Source of the DNA: Martelella sp. HB161492
GTDB lineage: Bacteria; Pseudomonadota; Alphaproteobacteria; Rhizobiales; Rhizobiaceae
Assembly (NCBI RefSeq): GCF_013184775.1
Contig: NZ_JAATVV010000009.1
Coordinates: 171,982 to 235,981 of the forward strand
Reading direction: 5' to 3'
Length of the DNA stretch: 64,000 bases
Below are positions 9,299 through 17,850 of this stretch, in pieces (positions within the stretch are counted from its first letter, which is position 1; every line of letters starts with the position of its first letter). A program made the translations under genes and the position numbers. The notes under the pieces are model-generated. The model was not told the DNA's origin, ran no database searches, and was given only the letters and a program-made list of their open reading frames with translations.

Positions 9299-10291
9299 TC
9301 AGCGGCGCTTGTGCGGCCCGGTATCGGCATCGCCCATGGCGGACTGGATGAAGGCGATGGATGCGTGGAGCTTCTCGGTTTCCCAGGCATTCAGCGTGAC
9401 GGGCAACTGTTTCAGAATGCCTTCACGCCCGATCATGCAGGGCATGCTCAACGCGACATCGCCATCATGGCCGTACTGGCCGGCAAGTGTTGTTGACGCC
9501 GGATAGATGCTGCGCTCATCCAGAAGCACGGCCCGCGCCATGGTGATCGCGGATTGTGCCACGCCCGCATTGGTCCAGCCCTTGCCGTTCAGGACGTCAT
9601 AGGCGGCCGAGACGATTTTGGCCTTGACCACGTCTGGGTTGGAAATATCTGCATGCGGTTCGAGATAATCGTTCAGCCTGTCAAAGGGGATGCCGGCGAC
9701 ATTCACATGGCTCAGCACCGGGAAGGCCGTGCTGCCATGCTCGCCCATCATGAAACCGGTGACCGATTTCGGGTCGATCTGGTAGGTCTCGGCAATGAGT
9801 TTGCGCAGACGTGCCGAATCCAGCATTGTGCCGGTGCCGAAGACCCGGCCTTTCGGATAGCCGAATTCGTTCTCGGCGATATAGACCATGGTGTCGAGCG
9901 GGTTGGTGATCAGAATGACGATGGCATCGCGGGTATATTGGGTGATGCCGGTCATGACCTCGCGGATGACGGCGCAATTGGTTCTGGTCAGGGTGGAGCG
10001 GTCCGGTTCGCCCTTGGGATCGTTCGGATCCGGAAACACGCTCGGGCCCGCCGCAACGATGATCACGTCGGCGTCGGCGCATTGCTCATAGCCGCCGGAT
10101 GTGACAGTGACATTGGTCATATAGGTCAGCGCGGTGGCCTGAGCCTGATCGAGCGCTTCGCCAAAGGCGACATCCTTCAAGATGTCGATCACGCCGATCT
10201 CGGCAAACAGACCAATTTTCATGGCATCGGCGAGGACATAGGAACCGACATGTCCAACACCGACGACGACGAGCTTGTTCTTGTGCATCAT
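9299..10291 (-). CDS. L-lactate/2-hydroxyacid dehydrogenase (LDH/MDH family)
   Basis: A 331-residue NAD-dependent dehydrogenase. The Rossmann loop is VVVGVGHVGSYVL; ITNPLDTMVYIAENEFGYP and VFGTGTMLDSARLR are family signatures, and GEHGSTAFPVLSHV holds the catalytic His. By memory the layout is closer to L-lactate and L-2-hydroxyisocaproate dehydrogenases than to the TCA-cycle malate enzyme, with a longer active-site loop (GPSVFPDPNDPKGEPDRSTL). Substrate is therefore uncertain. Two adjacent ATGs (10291, 10288) are possible starts behind a GAAGAGAAA. It converges on ppx. Confidence 0.8.
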   Translation of the reverse strand: MMHKNKLVVVGVGHVGSYVLADAMKIGLFAEIGVIDILKDVAFGEALDQAQATALTYMTNVTVTSGGYEQCADADVIIVAAGPSVFPDPNDPKGEPDRSTLTRTNCAVIREVMTGITQYTRDAIVILITNPLDTMVYIAENEFGYPKGRVFGTGTMLDSARLRKLIAETYQIDPKSVTGFMMGEHGSTAFPVLSHVNVAGIPFDRLNDYLEPHADISNPDVVKAKIVSAAYDVLNGKGWTNAGVAQSAITMARAVLLDERSIYPASTTLAGQYGHDGDVALSMPCMIGREGILKQLPVTLNAWETEKLHASIAFIQSAMGDADTGPHKRR

Positions 10292-10604
10292 TTTCTCTTC
10301 ATGTTCTTGTCTGGCGCAGCCCGGCGGCACACGCTCCACCGCGCGACGGGCTTACAGCCATTGCTGCCTTGAGGCAGGCTGATTGTTCTTCAGGAACTGA
10401 CGGGTGGGCGAATGCCATCCGGGCCTGATGATCAGGTCGGGGAGACGCTAGCACGAAGCGTTCCTGACAACATTGATTTTCAGGAAGTTATCGGCGTCAT
10501 TGCGCATTCACATCGGAGAATTGGCGTCGACGCCAACGGGCAATCTTGTCTGGATGCAATCCTTGCGCGATAATCGGTTACCGACGGACGGGGAGGCGCT
10601 GTTC
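10292..10604. other. Intergenic region between divergent genes
   Basis: About 310 bp upstream of both the 2-hydroxyacid dehydrogenase and the YdeI-like gene. It must carry their promoters, but I see no convincing operator, RNA or small gene. An open frame extending the YdeI-like gene back to 10473 is not family-like. Confidence 0.5.
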
Positions 10605-11192
10605 ATGTCTGACACGAATGCCAGAATCGAGGCCTTTTATGCAGAGCCCGGACACTGGATGCAGGAAGCTCTGGCGCTCCGCGCCATTCTGCGCGAAACG
10701 CCGCTGGCTGAAGATTTCAAGTGGTCCAAGCCCTGCTACACGCTGGAGGGGGCCAATATCGCCGCCGTCTGGCGCATGAAGGAGGCCTGCACCCTGTCCT
10801 TTTTCAATGGTGTTCTGCTCGATGATGAGGCCGGACTTCTGGTGGCCGCCGGTGAAAATTCGCGCTTCATGCGCATGATCCGCTTCGTCTCGGTCGGCGA
10901 AATCGAAAGGCGCAGGAATGTGCTGCTGGCCTATATCGCCGCGGCCATTGACAACGAGAAATCCGGACGAAAGGCGGATATCCCGAAAGCCGAAATCCAT
11001 AGACCCGCGGAACTTCTGGCGGTACTGGCCAGCGATCCGGCGCTGGAACAGGCTTTCGAGGCGCTGACGCCGGGCCGGCAGCGCGGGTATTGCCTGCATT
11101 TTGCACAAGCCAAAAACGCCGCTACCCGGCTTTCGCGCATTGAGCGGAGCCGCTCCGCCATTCTGGCGGGCAAGGGGATGCATGACCGGTGA
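10605..11192 (+). CDS. YdeI-like protein (DUF1801 plus C-terminal YdeI domain)
   Basis: 195 residues starting at ATG 10605 behind GGGGAGG. The N-terminal half has the DUF1801 pattern (LRAILRETPLAEDFKWSKPC, then YTLEGANIAAVWRMKEACTL), and the C-terminal half has the EALTPGRQRGYCLHFAQAKN segment followed by RLSRIERSRSAILAGKG, typical of YdeI/OmpD-associated proteins. Members are small cytosolic proteins of poorly known role. It stands alone and converges on the sulfolipid operon, sharing a hairpin with it. Confidence 0.8.
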   Translation: MSDTNARIEAFYAEPGHWMQEALALRAILRETPLAEDFKWSKPCYTLEGANIAAVWRMKEACTLSFFNGVLLDDEAGLLVAAGENSRFMRMIRFVSVGEIERRRNVLLAYIAAAIDNEKSGRKADIPKAEIHRPAELLAVLASDPALEQAFEALTPGRQRGYCLHFAQAKNAATRLSRIERSRSAILAGKGMHDR

Positions 11193-11223
11193 TGGCCGCC
11201 GATGCGTAGATTCAATAAGATAG

Positions 11224-11254
11224 AGCACTGTGTGTCCAAAAGGACGCACGGTGC
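11224..11254. terminator. Shared hairpin between convergent genes
   Basis: AGCACTGTGTGTCC, loop AAAA, GGACGCACGGTGCT: a 14-bp stem in which two positions pair as G-T wobble. It lies between convergent YdeI-like and sqdC genes. T-tracts on both sides are short, so termination efficiency is uncertain. Confidence 0.6.
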
Positions 11255-11255
11255 T

Positions 11256-12149
11256 TTAGGCTGCAGTTCGCGAAACCAGCTTTGCAAGCGTCTCGTAAAA
11301 CAGGCCGTAGCCCCCCGTTCGCCAGCCGAGCGCATTGAGCCGGGTCGTTGTCATCAGGCTTACAGTGTCATGGGCGGCGCGTGCGGGCAGGGGATGCGGG
11401 CAGGCGGTGGCCGCCTTCAGCGGCGCCAGAATGGCATGGGTGTCGGTGACGATATCCGTGGCGTTGAAGGAGAGGCCTGAGACCTTGTGCTGCGGCGCGG
11501 ACGCCAGAAGCAGGGCCGCCTTTGCCAGATCCTGGCCATGCACTTCGCTCGCGGCCCGTGAAGCGATCATTTCACCGGCAAGGTAACTGGCGAAGAGTCC
11601 GTCCCATTTGTTCGGGCTGAGCTGACCATAGACCCCGGTTGCCCGGAGGCTTGCGGTGACGAATTGTGGTGTTGCGAGAGCGGAAAGCGCCTGCTCTGCC
11701 TGATATTTGACCTGACCGTAAAGGCTGGTCGGCGCCGGAACGAGCATGTCATCAAGTTCTGTGCCGGGGGCAAAACCGTCATAGACGGCGCGGCTTGACA
11801 AAAACAGGCAGCGCTGAACACCCGCGGCGCGGGCAGCTTCGAACAGGGCGATGCTGCCATCGAGATTGGCGCGGATGAAACCCGCCGGGTCATCGCCTTC
11901 GCCGCCGCGATAACGGCCCGGCTGGTGCAGAAAGGCGGCATGAACGAAGATATCCACGCCATCGAAGAGGCCATCTGGATCGCGGTCGGGATCCAGAATG
12001 AGCGGGCGGTAGGCGAGCGGGGCTGCGAACATCTCCGGCGGCGGCGGCGTTCGGCCGGCCACGCTCACGCCGTGACCGCTGGCGCGAAAACCGTCCACCA
12101 GATAGCGGCCGACAAGGCCGGTGCCGCCGGAAATGAGAACATGCGTCAT
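11256..12149 (-). CDS. sqdC: NAD-dependent epimerase/reductase of the sulfolipid operon
   Basis: A 297-residue extended short-chain dehydrogenase. It starts MTHVLISGGTGLVGRYLVDG (nucleotide-binding GxxGxxG) and has SSRAVYDG and YGQVK in the places of the catalytic Ser and Tyr-x3-Lys. It is the third gene of a tight operon after sqdB and the GT8 gene, with its ATG overlapping the previous stop by 4 bp. In Rhodobacter sphaeroides the order sqdB-sqdD-sqdC is known and SqdC is reductase-like, so the symbol rests on family plus position. SqdC is implicated in sulfoquinovosyl diacylglycerol synthesis, but its exact reaction is unclear. Confidence 0.72.
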   Translation of the reverse strand: MTHVLISGGTGLVGRYLVDGFRASGHGVSVAGRTPPPPEMFAAPLAYRPLILDPDRDPDGLFDGVDIFVHAAFLHQPGRYRGGEGDDPAGFIRANLDGSIALFEAARAAGVQRCLFLSSRAVYDGFAPGTELDDMLVPAPTSLYGQVKYQAEQALSALATPQFVTASLRATGVYGQLSPNKWDGLFASYLAGEMIASRAASEVHGQDLAKAALLLASAPQHKVSGLSFNATDIVTDTHAILAPLKAATACPHPLPARAAHDTVSLMTTTRLNALGWRTGGYGLFYETLAKLVSRTAA

Positions 12150-13006
12150 GGCGTTTCAGGGTTTTTGAGGCTGGCAATCTCCGGAATGTCCTCACCGTCG
12201 AAATAGGCCCACCACAGATCAATCAGCGGCTTGAGCTGTTCGGCACGGGGATGGTCGTCTTCCCAGGGCTTCTCATACTGATAATGCAGCACGCCGATTT
12301 CGTCCCAGCGCCACAGCGCCGGCAGGTTGAACCAGACATATTGCAGCATGTTCATGAACACAGGCAGGCCGTGCCAGTCGGGAAAGAATTCCTGCAGGAA
12401 GGTCTGATCGGTGCGCCGCCAGAAGGCATCCGGCGCATCAAGGACCTCCAGCATGAGGTTGAAGGTCTCAAGATCCGGCCGGGCGACGAAGACACCGGAA
12501 TTCAGCCGGTGGAAATCGGCGACCGTTTCATAGACATTCGGTGCGGCCGAGAATTCCGGGTAGAAGAACAGCTTGTCGATATTCTTCAGCACCAGCGCAT
12601 CGGCATCAATGAAGACGCAGGCGTGATATTCGGTGAGCTGCCAGAGCCGCAGCTTGCAGAAATTGTCGAGCGGCGTGTGGAAGTCCGGTTTGCGCCCCTT
12701 GGTGAAGGGGGCGTTGTCATGGACCTTCTTGCGCGCGTGGCGCTCGTTGAAACCATCGGAAAGCGGCAGGTGATCGACGGCGATCATCCGGCAACCGATG
12801 ATTTCCAGCTGCTCCAGTGCCGCGTCCGGCGTGCCGCCGGTATAGAGCACCACGATATCAGCAGGCGTTCCCGAGAGCTGCAGCGAGCGGGCAAGCGCCA
12901 GTGCGCCCATGGCATAATCGCTGTTGGTGACCAGCGTGACATAGGCAAAGGCATATCCGGCATCCGCGCTGCGGCGGATGCCATTTTCACTATCGGCTTT
13001 GATCAT
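12146..13006 (-). CDS. sqdD: GT8 (glycogenin-like) glycosyltransferase of the sulfolipid operon
   Basis: 286 residues with a GT8 fold: YAFAYVTLVTNSDYAMGALA near the N-terminus, donor-binding CVFIDADALVLKNID (metal-binding DxD) and HRLNSGVFVARPD, ending in a Trp-rich region (LPALWRWDEIGVLHYQYEKP). SqdD of R. sphaeroides is glycogenin-like and is thought to transfer sulfoquinovose from UDP-sulfoquinovose to diacylglycerol at the inner membrane. It lies 4 bp after sqdB and overlaps sqdC by 4 bp, which strongly supports the role. No membrane span is visible. Confidence 0.78.
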   Translation of the reverse strand: MIKADSENGIRRSADAGYAFAYVTLVTNSDYAMGALALARSLQLSGTPADIVVLYTGGTPDAALEQLEIIGCRMIAVDHLPLSDGFNERHARKKVHDNAPFTKGRKPDFHTPLDNFCKLRLWQLTEYHACVFIDADALVLKNIDKLFFYPEFSAAPNVYETVADFHRLNSGVFVARPDLETFNLMLEVLDAPDAFWRRTDQTFLQEFFPDWHGLPVFMNMLQYVWFNLPALWRWDEIGVLHYQYEKPWEDDHPRAEQLKPLIDLWWAYFDGEDIPEIASLKNPETP

Positions 13007-13010
13007 GGTG

Positions 13011-14231
13011 TCAGGAAACGGATTTCAGCGACTTGCCTTCGGGATCGCGATTGATCGTCTTGGCAATGTCCTTGGTCCATGCCGAGACGGCCGGAACACG
13101 CTTGCGATCAACGCGGTAGGCGAATTTCTTGGCGATATCAACGATCTCACCCAGAAGCCCTTCCTTCAGTGTGATCGGGTTGAGGCCAAGGCCGATGAAC
13201 TTGTCATTCTTGACGATCAGATCGTTTTCAGCCGCTTCCTTGCGCGGATTGGGCAGCCAGGCGATTTCGACACCGGTCATCTCCGAGATCATCTTGGCCA
13301 GATCGCGCACGCGGTGGGTTTCGGTCATCTGGTTGAAGATCTCGACGCGGGAATTGCGGGCCGGCGGGTTCTTGAGCGCCAGCTCGATGCAGCGGACCGA
13401 ATCCTGAATATGGATGAAGGCGCGCGTCTGGCCGCCCACGCCATGCACTGTCAGCGGATAGCCGATCGCGGCCTGGATCAGGAAGCGGTTCAGAACCGTG
13501 CCATAATCGCCGTCATAGTCGAAGCGGTTGATCAGCTGCGGATGGCGCTTGGTCTGTTCCGTATGCGTGCCCCAGACGATGCCCTGATGCAGATCGGTGA
13601 TCCGCATGCCATCATTCTTGGCGTAGAAGGCAAACAGCAGCTGATCGAGGCACTTGGTCATGTGGTAGATCGAGCCGGGATTGGAAGGGTAGAGGATTTC
13701 CTGGCCAACGGTGTCGCCGTTGACGGCCTCGAACTGCACCGGCAGATAACCCTCCGGGATCGCCGCACCGACGGTCGAATAGCCGTAGACGCCCATCGTG
13801 CCGAGATGGATGAGGTGGGCATCAAGCCCGATTTCGACCAGTGCATTGAGCAGATTGTGGGTGGCGTTGACGTTGTTGTTGACCGTGTAATTCTTGTGGC
13901 GGTCGGTCTTCATCGAATAGGGCGCGGCGCGCTGCTCGGCGAAATGAATGATCGCGTCGGGACGTTCGTCTGCAAGCCACTGCTTCAGGATCTCATAGTC
14001 TTCGGCAAGGTCGATCAGATGGAAGTGAATGCGCCGTCCGGTCTCGGCATGCCAGATGCGGGTGCGCTCCTGGATCGAATCCATCGGCGTCAGCGACTGC
14101 ACGCCGAGCTCGGTATCGATCCAGCGCCGCGACAGATTGTCGATGATGTGGATTTCGTGGCCGGCATCCGACAGATGAAGCGATGTCGGCCAGCCGATGA
14201 AGCCGTCGCCGCCCATAACCGCAATTTTCAT
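13011..14231 (-). CDS. sqdB: UDP-sulfoquinovose synthase
   Basis: 406 residues, the expected length for SqdB/SQD1. It converts UDP-glucose and sulfite to UDP-sulfoquinovose, the committed step of sulfolipid synthesis. Visible are the Rossmann motif IAVMGGDGFIGWPTSLHLSD, HFAEQRAAPYSM, GTMGVYGYS with the catalytic Thr, and SIYHMTKCLDQ with catalytic Tyr and Lys. QGIVWGTHTEQT and GGQTRAFIHIQDSVRC are also characteristic. It leads the operon sqdB-sqdD-sqdC. Sulfolipids typically substitute for phospholipids in phosphate-limited cells, but I see no clear Pho box upstream. Confidence 0.93.
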   Translation of the reverse strand: MKIAVMGGDGFIGWPTSLHLSDAGHEIHIIDNLSRRWIDTELGVQSLTPMDSIQERTRIWHAETGRRIHFHLIDLAEDYEILKQWLADERPDAIIHFAEQRAAPYSMKTDRHKNYTVNNNVNATHNLLNALVEIGLDAHLIHLGTMGVYGYSTVGAAIPEGYLPVQFEAVNGDTVGQEILYPSNPGSIYHMTKCLDQLLFAFYAKNDGMRITDLHQGIVWGTHTEQTKRHPQLINRFDYDGDYGTVLNRFLIQAAIGYPLTVHGVGGQTRAFIHIQDSVRCIELALKNPPARNSRVEIFNQMTETHRVRDLAKMISEMTGVEIAWLPNPRKEAAENDLIVKNDKFIGLGLNPITLKEGLLGEIVDIAKKFAYRVDRKRVPAVSAWTKDIAKTINRDPEGKSLKSVS

Positions 14232-14603
14232 GGATTAACTCCCGTCCGATTCAAATACAGATGTGCCTAAGGTCTGCATTAGTATGACACGAATGCAATG
14301 ATTTTGTTACGGGCTATCGCAAGAGGAGACAATGCGCGGCCTGTGCCGTGCGTCGCGAGGATGGTGCCTAAGGCGGATCCGTCAATGTCGGTTCCGTTGA
14401 TGTCATCATCGTCGATAGGAACCCTAGACACCTTTGGCGCCGTCGAAAGAGGCACCTGCCTTGCCCGCATGGGACGCTGCCGCAGATTGCGTCGATGGGG
14501 GAGAGGTTTCGACATGGTCTGAAAGCCGGATGTGGTTCATTGCCTTGCAATTGCCTATGCTGTCTGGCATCGCCGGTTTCGAGCCGGCGGCGATGAAGAC
14601 AGG
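14232..14603. other. Intergenic region between divergent sqdB and ybgC
   Basis: About 370 bp carrying the promoters of the sulfolipid and tol-pal operons. A reverse-strand frame (14279-14515, 78 codons) is open but lacks a ribosome binding site and any recognisable domain; I treat it as noncoding. No riboswitch or RNA gene was recognised. Confidence 0.5.
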
Positions 14604-15089
14604 ATGAGAATGAGCATGACCGAAGACATCACAGATAATGAACTTTCCGCAGCGTTCGGCGGACGTCTCGAGAACGGACTTCATCGCCTCATGCAACGGG
14701 TTTACTATGAGGATACCGATTTTTCCGGTGTGGTTTACCACGCGCGTTACCTGCAATTTCTGGAGCGCGGACGGACGGAGTTTCTGCGTTGCCTCGGCGT
14801 TGGCCAGGCAAAGCTCAGGGAGATCGATGAAGAGGGGCTGGCCTTTGCCGTGCACCACATGGACATCACCTTCAAATGGCCCGCACGGATGGACGACATT
14901 CTCGAGATCCGCACGACCACAAGAAGGACCACTGGCGCGCGCATGGTGCTCGATCAGGAGATCCGGGCCAATGGTGTGACCCTCATTCTGGCGATCGTCA
15001 CCGTTGTGGCTGTCAACGCGAAGGGCAGGGCGCGCCGGCTGCCGGATGACCTTGCCGCGACCATGGCGCGGGGTGCAGGCCTTGATTAA
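14604..15089 (+). CDS. ybgC: Tol-pal system acyl-CoA thioesterase YbgC
   Basis: A hotdog-fold thioesterase of 161 residues from 14604; ATGs at 14610 and 14616 are equally possible starts, all near an AGGA. The signature RVYYEDTDFSGVVYHARYLQ contains the catalytic Asp of YbgC enzymes, followed by FLERGRTEFLR. YbgC acts on acyl-CoA or acyl-ACP thioesters and has been linked to phospholipid metabolism at the inner membrane. It precedes tolQ by 309 bp, so tolQ probably has its own promoter. Confidence 0.9.
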   Translation: MRMSMTEDITDNELSAAFGGRLENGLHRLMQRVYYEDTDFSGVVYHARYLQFLERGRTEFLRCLGVGQAKLREIDEEGLAFAVHHMDITFKWPARMDDILEIRTTTRRTTGARMVLDQEIRANGVTLILAIVTVVAVNAKGRARRLPDDLAATMARGAGLD

Positions 15090-15398
15090 ACATGAGTATT
15101 ATGTGAAGGATTTTTTGCCTTGAGTCTCGGGCATGAAATGCCAGAATCACGGAATGCCGTGGACGGATTCACGTCGCGGCGGTGCAACAAAGTAATGATC
15201 CCTTAACCATAATGTAGTTTTATGGTGAATACGGGATTTGCCGGCCTTGTGCCTCCCTTTCACCACGATTCCGGTGAAAGAAGGTCTGAGAAACTGGGCA
15301 ATCCGGTACATGCCGGGTTTCCGGCCCGGACTTGCAGGCGACCTTAAACTGTACCCACGCCCGGGTGAACGGGCTTCATATCAAGGACTTGGATTTAA
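15090..15398 (+). promoter_or_regulatory. tolQ upstream region with a CtrA-like half-site
   Basis: A 309-bp leader before tolQ. TTAACCAT at 15203-15210 matches the reported CtrA half-site of alphaproteobacteria and recurs upstream of pal (19255-19262). AAGGA about 12 bp before the tolQ ATG is the only weak ribosome binding site. A forward frame starting at 15238 is a shadow. The regulatory reading is inference. Confidence 0.4.
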
Positions 15399-16118
15399 AT
15401 GGAACAGCTTGGGTTGGACGCGACGACGGCGAATATCGGCCTTTTGGCGCTCTTCTGGCAGGCGGGGCTGATCGTCAAGATCGTGATGCTGGGACTGATC
15501 GCAGCGTCGATCTGGACATGGGCGATCGTGATCGAGAAATTCATCGCCTATAACAAGGAAAAACGCGCCTATAACCAGTTTGAAGATGCATTCTGGTCAG
15601 GAAATTCGCTGGAAAAGCTCTACGGCAGCCTGGCCGAACGCAAGACCAGCGGCATGGCTGCTATCTTTGTTTCGGCCATGCGCGAATGGAAGAAATCCTT
15701 TGAGCGCGGCGCACGGGCGCCGGTCGGTCTTCAGATGCGTGTCGAAAAGGCGATGGACGTGTCCATTCAGCGCGAAAGCGAAACGCTTGAAGCGCGGCTT
15801 GGCTTTCTCGCCAGTGTCGGATCGGCGGCGCCATTCATCGGCCTGTTCGGCACGGTTGTCGGCATCATGACGTCGTTTCAGGCGATCGCCGGGTCGAAGT
15901 CGACCAATCTCGCCGTTGTCGCACCGGGTATCGCCGAGGCATTGCTGGCCACCGCGATCGGCCTTGTCGCCGCTATTCCGGCGGTCATTGCCTATAACAA
16001 ATTCTCAAGTGATGCCGGCAAGCTGACGGCGCGGATGGAAGGTTTCGCTGATGAGTTTGCCGCGATCCTCTCCCGCCAGATCGACGAAAAGCTGCAGCCG
16101 CGCCAGGCCGCTGAGTGA
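15399..16118 (+). CDS. tolQ: Tol-Pal inner membrane proton-channel subunit TolQ
   Basis: 239 residues, MotA/TolQ/ExbB family. Three membrane spans: about 17-38 (ALFWQAGLIVKIVMLGLIAA), 130-155 (GSAAPFIGLFGTVVGIMTSF) and 170-195 (LLATAIGLVAAIPAVIAYNK), with a cytoplasmic loop between the first two. TolQ with TolR forms the pmf-driven motor that energises TolA and thereby outer-membrane constriction at division. tolR follows after 27 bp. Confidence 0.95.
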   Translation: MEQLGLDATTANIGLLALFWQAGLIVKIVMLGLIAASIWTWAIVIEKFIAYNKEKRAYNQFEDAFWSGNSLEKLYGSLAERKTSGMAAIFVSAMREWKKSFERGARAPVGLQMRVEKAMDVSIQRESETLEARLGFLASVGSAAPFIGLFGTVVGIMTSFQAIAGSKSTNLAVVAPGIAEALLATAIGLVAAIPAVIAYNKFSSDAGKLTARMEGFADEFAAILSRQIDEKLQPRQAAE

Positions 16119-16145
16119 CGACCAAGCGATAGAAAGGCTTTAACT

Positions 16146-16598
16146 ATGGCAATGTCCGTAGGAGCAGGTGGGGCAGGCGGCGGTCGCCGCGGCCGCCGTC
16201 GCGGTCGCAAGCGGCCGATGAGCGAGATCAATGTGACGCCGCTCGTCGACGTCATGCTCGTTTTGCTGATCATTTTCATGGTCGCTGCACCGATGATGAC
16301 GGTCGGTGTGCCGATCGACCTGCCGGAAACCCAGGCTCAGGCGATGAATTCGGATACGCAGCCGATCACCGTATCGGTCAATTCCGATGGCAAGGTCTAT
16401 CTTCAGGAAACCGAAATCCCGATTGATGAAGTGGTGGCCAAGCTCGAGGCCATCTCCAAGACGGGTTACAATGAGCGTATCTATGTGCGCGGCGACGCCA
16501 ATGCCGATTATGGTACCGTCATGAAGGTGATGGCGCGGATCTCGGCTGCCGGTTTCAAGAATATCGGCCTCGTCACGCTGCAGGAAAAGGACAGCTGA
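16146..16598 (+). CDS. tolR: Tol-Pal motor subunit TolR (ExbD family)
   Basis: 150 residues. A Gly/Arg-rich cytoplasmic N-terminus (about 6-22) precedes MSEINVTPLVDVMLVLLIIF, in which the conserved Asp of the single membrane span binds the proton with TolQ. The remainder (from about residue 50) is the periplasmic ExbD-like domain, with IYVRGDANADYGTVMKVMAR. It lies between tolQ and tolA in the same operon. The Gly-Arg-rich start is longer than in E. coli TolR but common in alphaproteobacteria. Confidence 0.94.
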   Translation: MAMSVGAGGAGGGRRGRRRGRKRPMSEINVTPLVDVMLVLLIIFMVAAPMMTVGVPIDLPETQAQAMNSDTQPITVSVNSDGKVYLQETEIPIDEVVAKLEAISKTGYNERIYVRGDANADYGTVMKVMARISAAGFKNIGLVTLQEKDS

Positions 16599-16606
16599 GC
16601 GTCGCC

Positions 16607-17767
16607 ATGAAGCGCAGTGTCGCCATTTCGTTTGTATTGCACTGTCTTGTGATCGGGATGGCCGTGCTCGCGCTCGGCTCTCCCGACGCATTCGAAGTGG
16701 CAGACGTCAATGCCCTGCCGGTGGAGCTTATCCCCGTTCAGGAGATTACCCAGATCCAGCAGGGTGACGACAAGGCTGATCTCGCCGATATTGCCGCACC
16801 CGTGCCGACCAAACGGCCGGATCCTGTCCAGGATGCGCAGAATGTCGGTGATAACACGGTCGATCTGAACACCCAGAAAAACGCCAAGGCCGCAACGCAT
16901 GAACAGAAGGCTGCGGCGCCACCAAAGCCTTCCGAAGCACCGGCACCCGAGCCGCAGCCGACGCCTAAGCCTGAGCCTGAGCCCGCACCGGCGCCAGCCC
17001 CGACACCGGAGCCGGAACCTGCGCCAAAGCCCGAGCCAGCACCGGCGCCGAAGCCTGCCCCTGAACCTCAGCCCCAGCCCAAGCCGGAGCCGACGCCCCA
17101 GGCGGTCGAGACACCGGAACCGGCGCCCGCGCCAGCCGAGCAGACGCCAGACGATCTGGCCTTCCCGGATCAGGCGCCGCTGCCGCAGAAGCGGCCGGAG
17201 ACAAAGGCTGCAGAGGCCAAGCCGAAGACCGAGCCGCCGAAAACCGAGCCCGTGAAAACCCCGGATCAGGCTGAAAAGCCAACACCGAAGCCGACGGAAA
17301 AGCCGAAGACCGACAAGACAGAAACGGCGACGGACAATACCGAGAATTTCGATGTCGATCAGATCGCGGCGCTGCTTAACCGTGATGCCGCCCAAGGCGG
17401 CGGCGCGAAGCGGTCCGAGACCCCGGCCGCGCTTGGCGGCCAGAAGACAACGACAGGGACTGAGCTGTCGCAGAGCGAACTCGACGCGCTGCGCGGCCAG
17501 ATCCAGCGGAACTGGTCAATTCTCGCCGGTCTTGATGGCGCGGATGGCGTGCGGATTCGGATCCAGATGAGCCTGGACCAGAATGGCGCGATCATCGGCG
17601 AGCCGCAGGTCACTGCGACGGGCGGTTCGGATACCGCCCGGCAGATCCTTGCCAGCGGCGCCCGGCGCGCAGTGATGAAGGCTTCACCCTTCACCCAACT
17701 TCCGCCTGAAAAATATGAAGCTTGGAAAGAAGTCGTCGTCAATTTCGACCCAAGCCAGATGTTATGA
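16607..17767 (+). CDS. tolA: Tol-Pal energy transducer TolA
   Basis: 386 residues. One N-terminal membrane anchor (about 6-25, AISFVLHCLVIGMAVLALGS) is followed by a very long Pro-rich periplasmic region and a C-terminal TolA-III-like domain (from about 285: LDALRGQIQRNWSILAGLDG, then ASPFTQLPPEKYEAWKEVVV). TolA spans the periplasm to contact TolB and Pal. Unlike the Ala-rich helical linker of E. coli TolA, the middle here is a Pro-x-Pro rod (residues 105-177). It starts 8 bp after tolR. Confidence 0.93.
   Translation: MKRSVAISFVLHCLVIGMAVLALGSPDAFEVADVNALPVELIPVQEITQIQQGDDKADLADIAAPVPTKRPDPVQDAQNVGDNTVDLNTQKNAKAATHEQKAAAPPKPSEAPAPEPQPTPKPEPEPAPAPAPTPEPEPAPKPEPAPAPKPAPEPQPQPKPEPTPQAVETPEPAPAPAEQTPDDLAFPDQAPLPQKRPETKAAEAKPKTEPPKTEPVKTPDQAEKPTPKPTEKPKTDKTETATDNTENFDVDQIAALLNRDAAQGGGAKRSETPAALGGQKTTTGTELSQSELDALRGQIQRNWSILAGLDGADGVRIRIQMSLDQNGAIIGEPQVTATGGSDTARQILASGARRAVMKASPFTQLPPEKYEAWKEVVVNFDPSQML
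16919..17137 (+). repeat. Low-complexity Pro-x-Pro coding repeat in tolA
   Basis: Residues 105-177 of TolA are almost entirely alternating Pro with Ala, Glu, Lys or Gln (for example PEPEPAPAPAPTPEPEPAP). Such sequence forms a stiff extended rod, as in TonB, and may replace the long helix of other TolA proteins as the periplasm-spanning arm. Confidence 0.85.
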
Positions 17768-17850
17768 TTTTCACCGCCGGTGTCAGCGGGGGAGGGACCC
17801 GCTGCCCCTGAATGTGATCACCGGTCAAAAGCTGAAAGGCCCGTCCGATT

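Noticed and set aside
12978..14270. Forward frame of 430 codons across sqdB
   Set aside because: Antisense of sqdB; composition is shadow-like and no start signal is present.
14279..14515. Reverse-strand 78-codon frame between sqdB and ybgC
   Set aside because: No ribosome binding site, unusual composition and no recognisable domain; it covers the expected divergent promoters.
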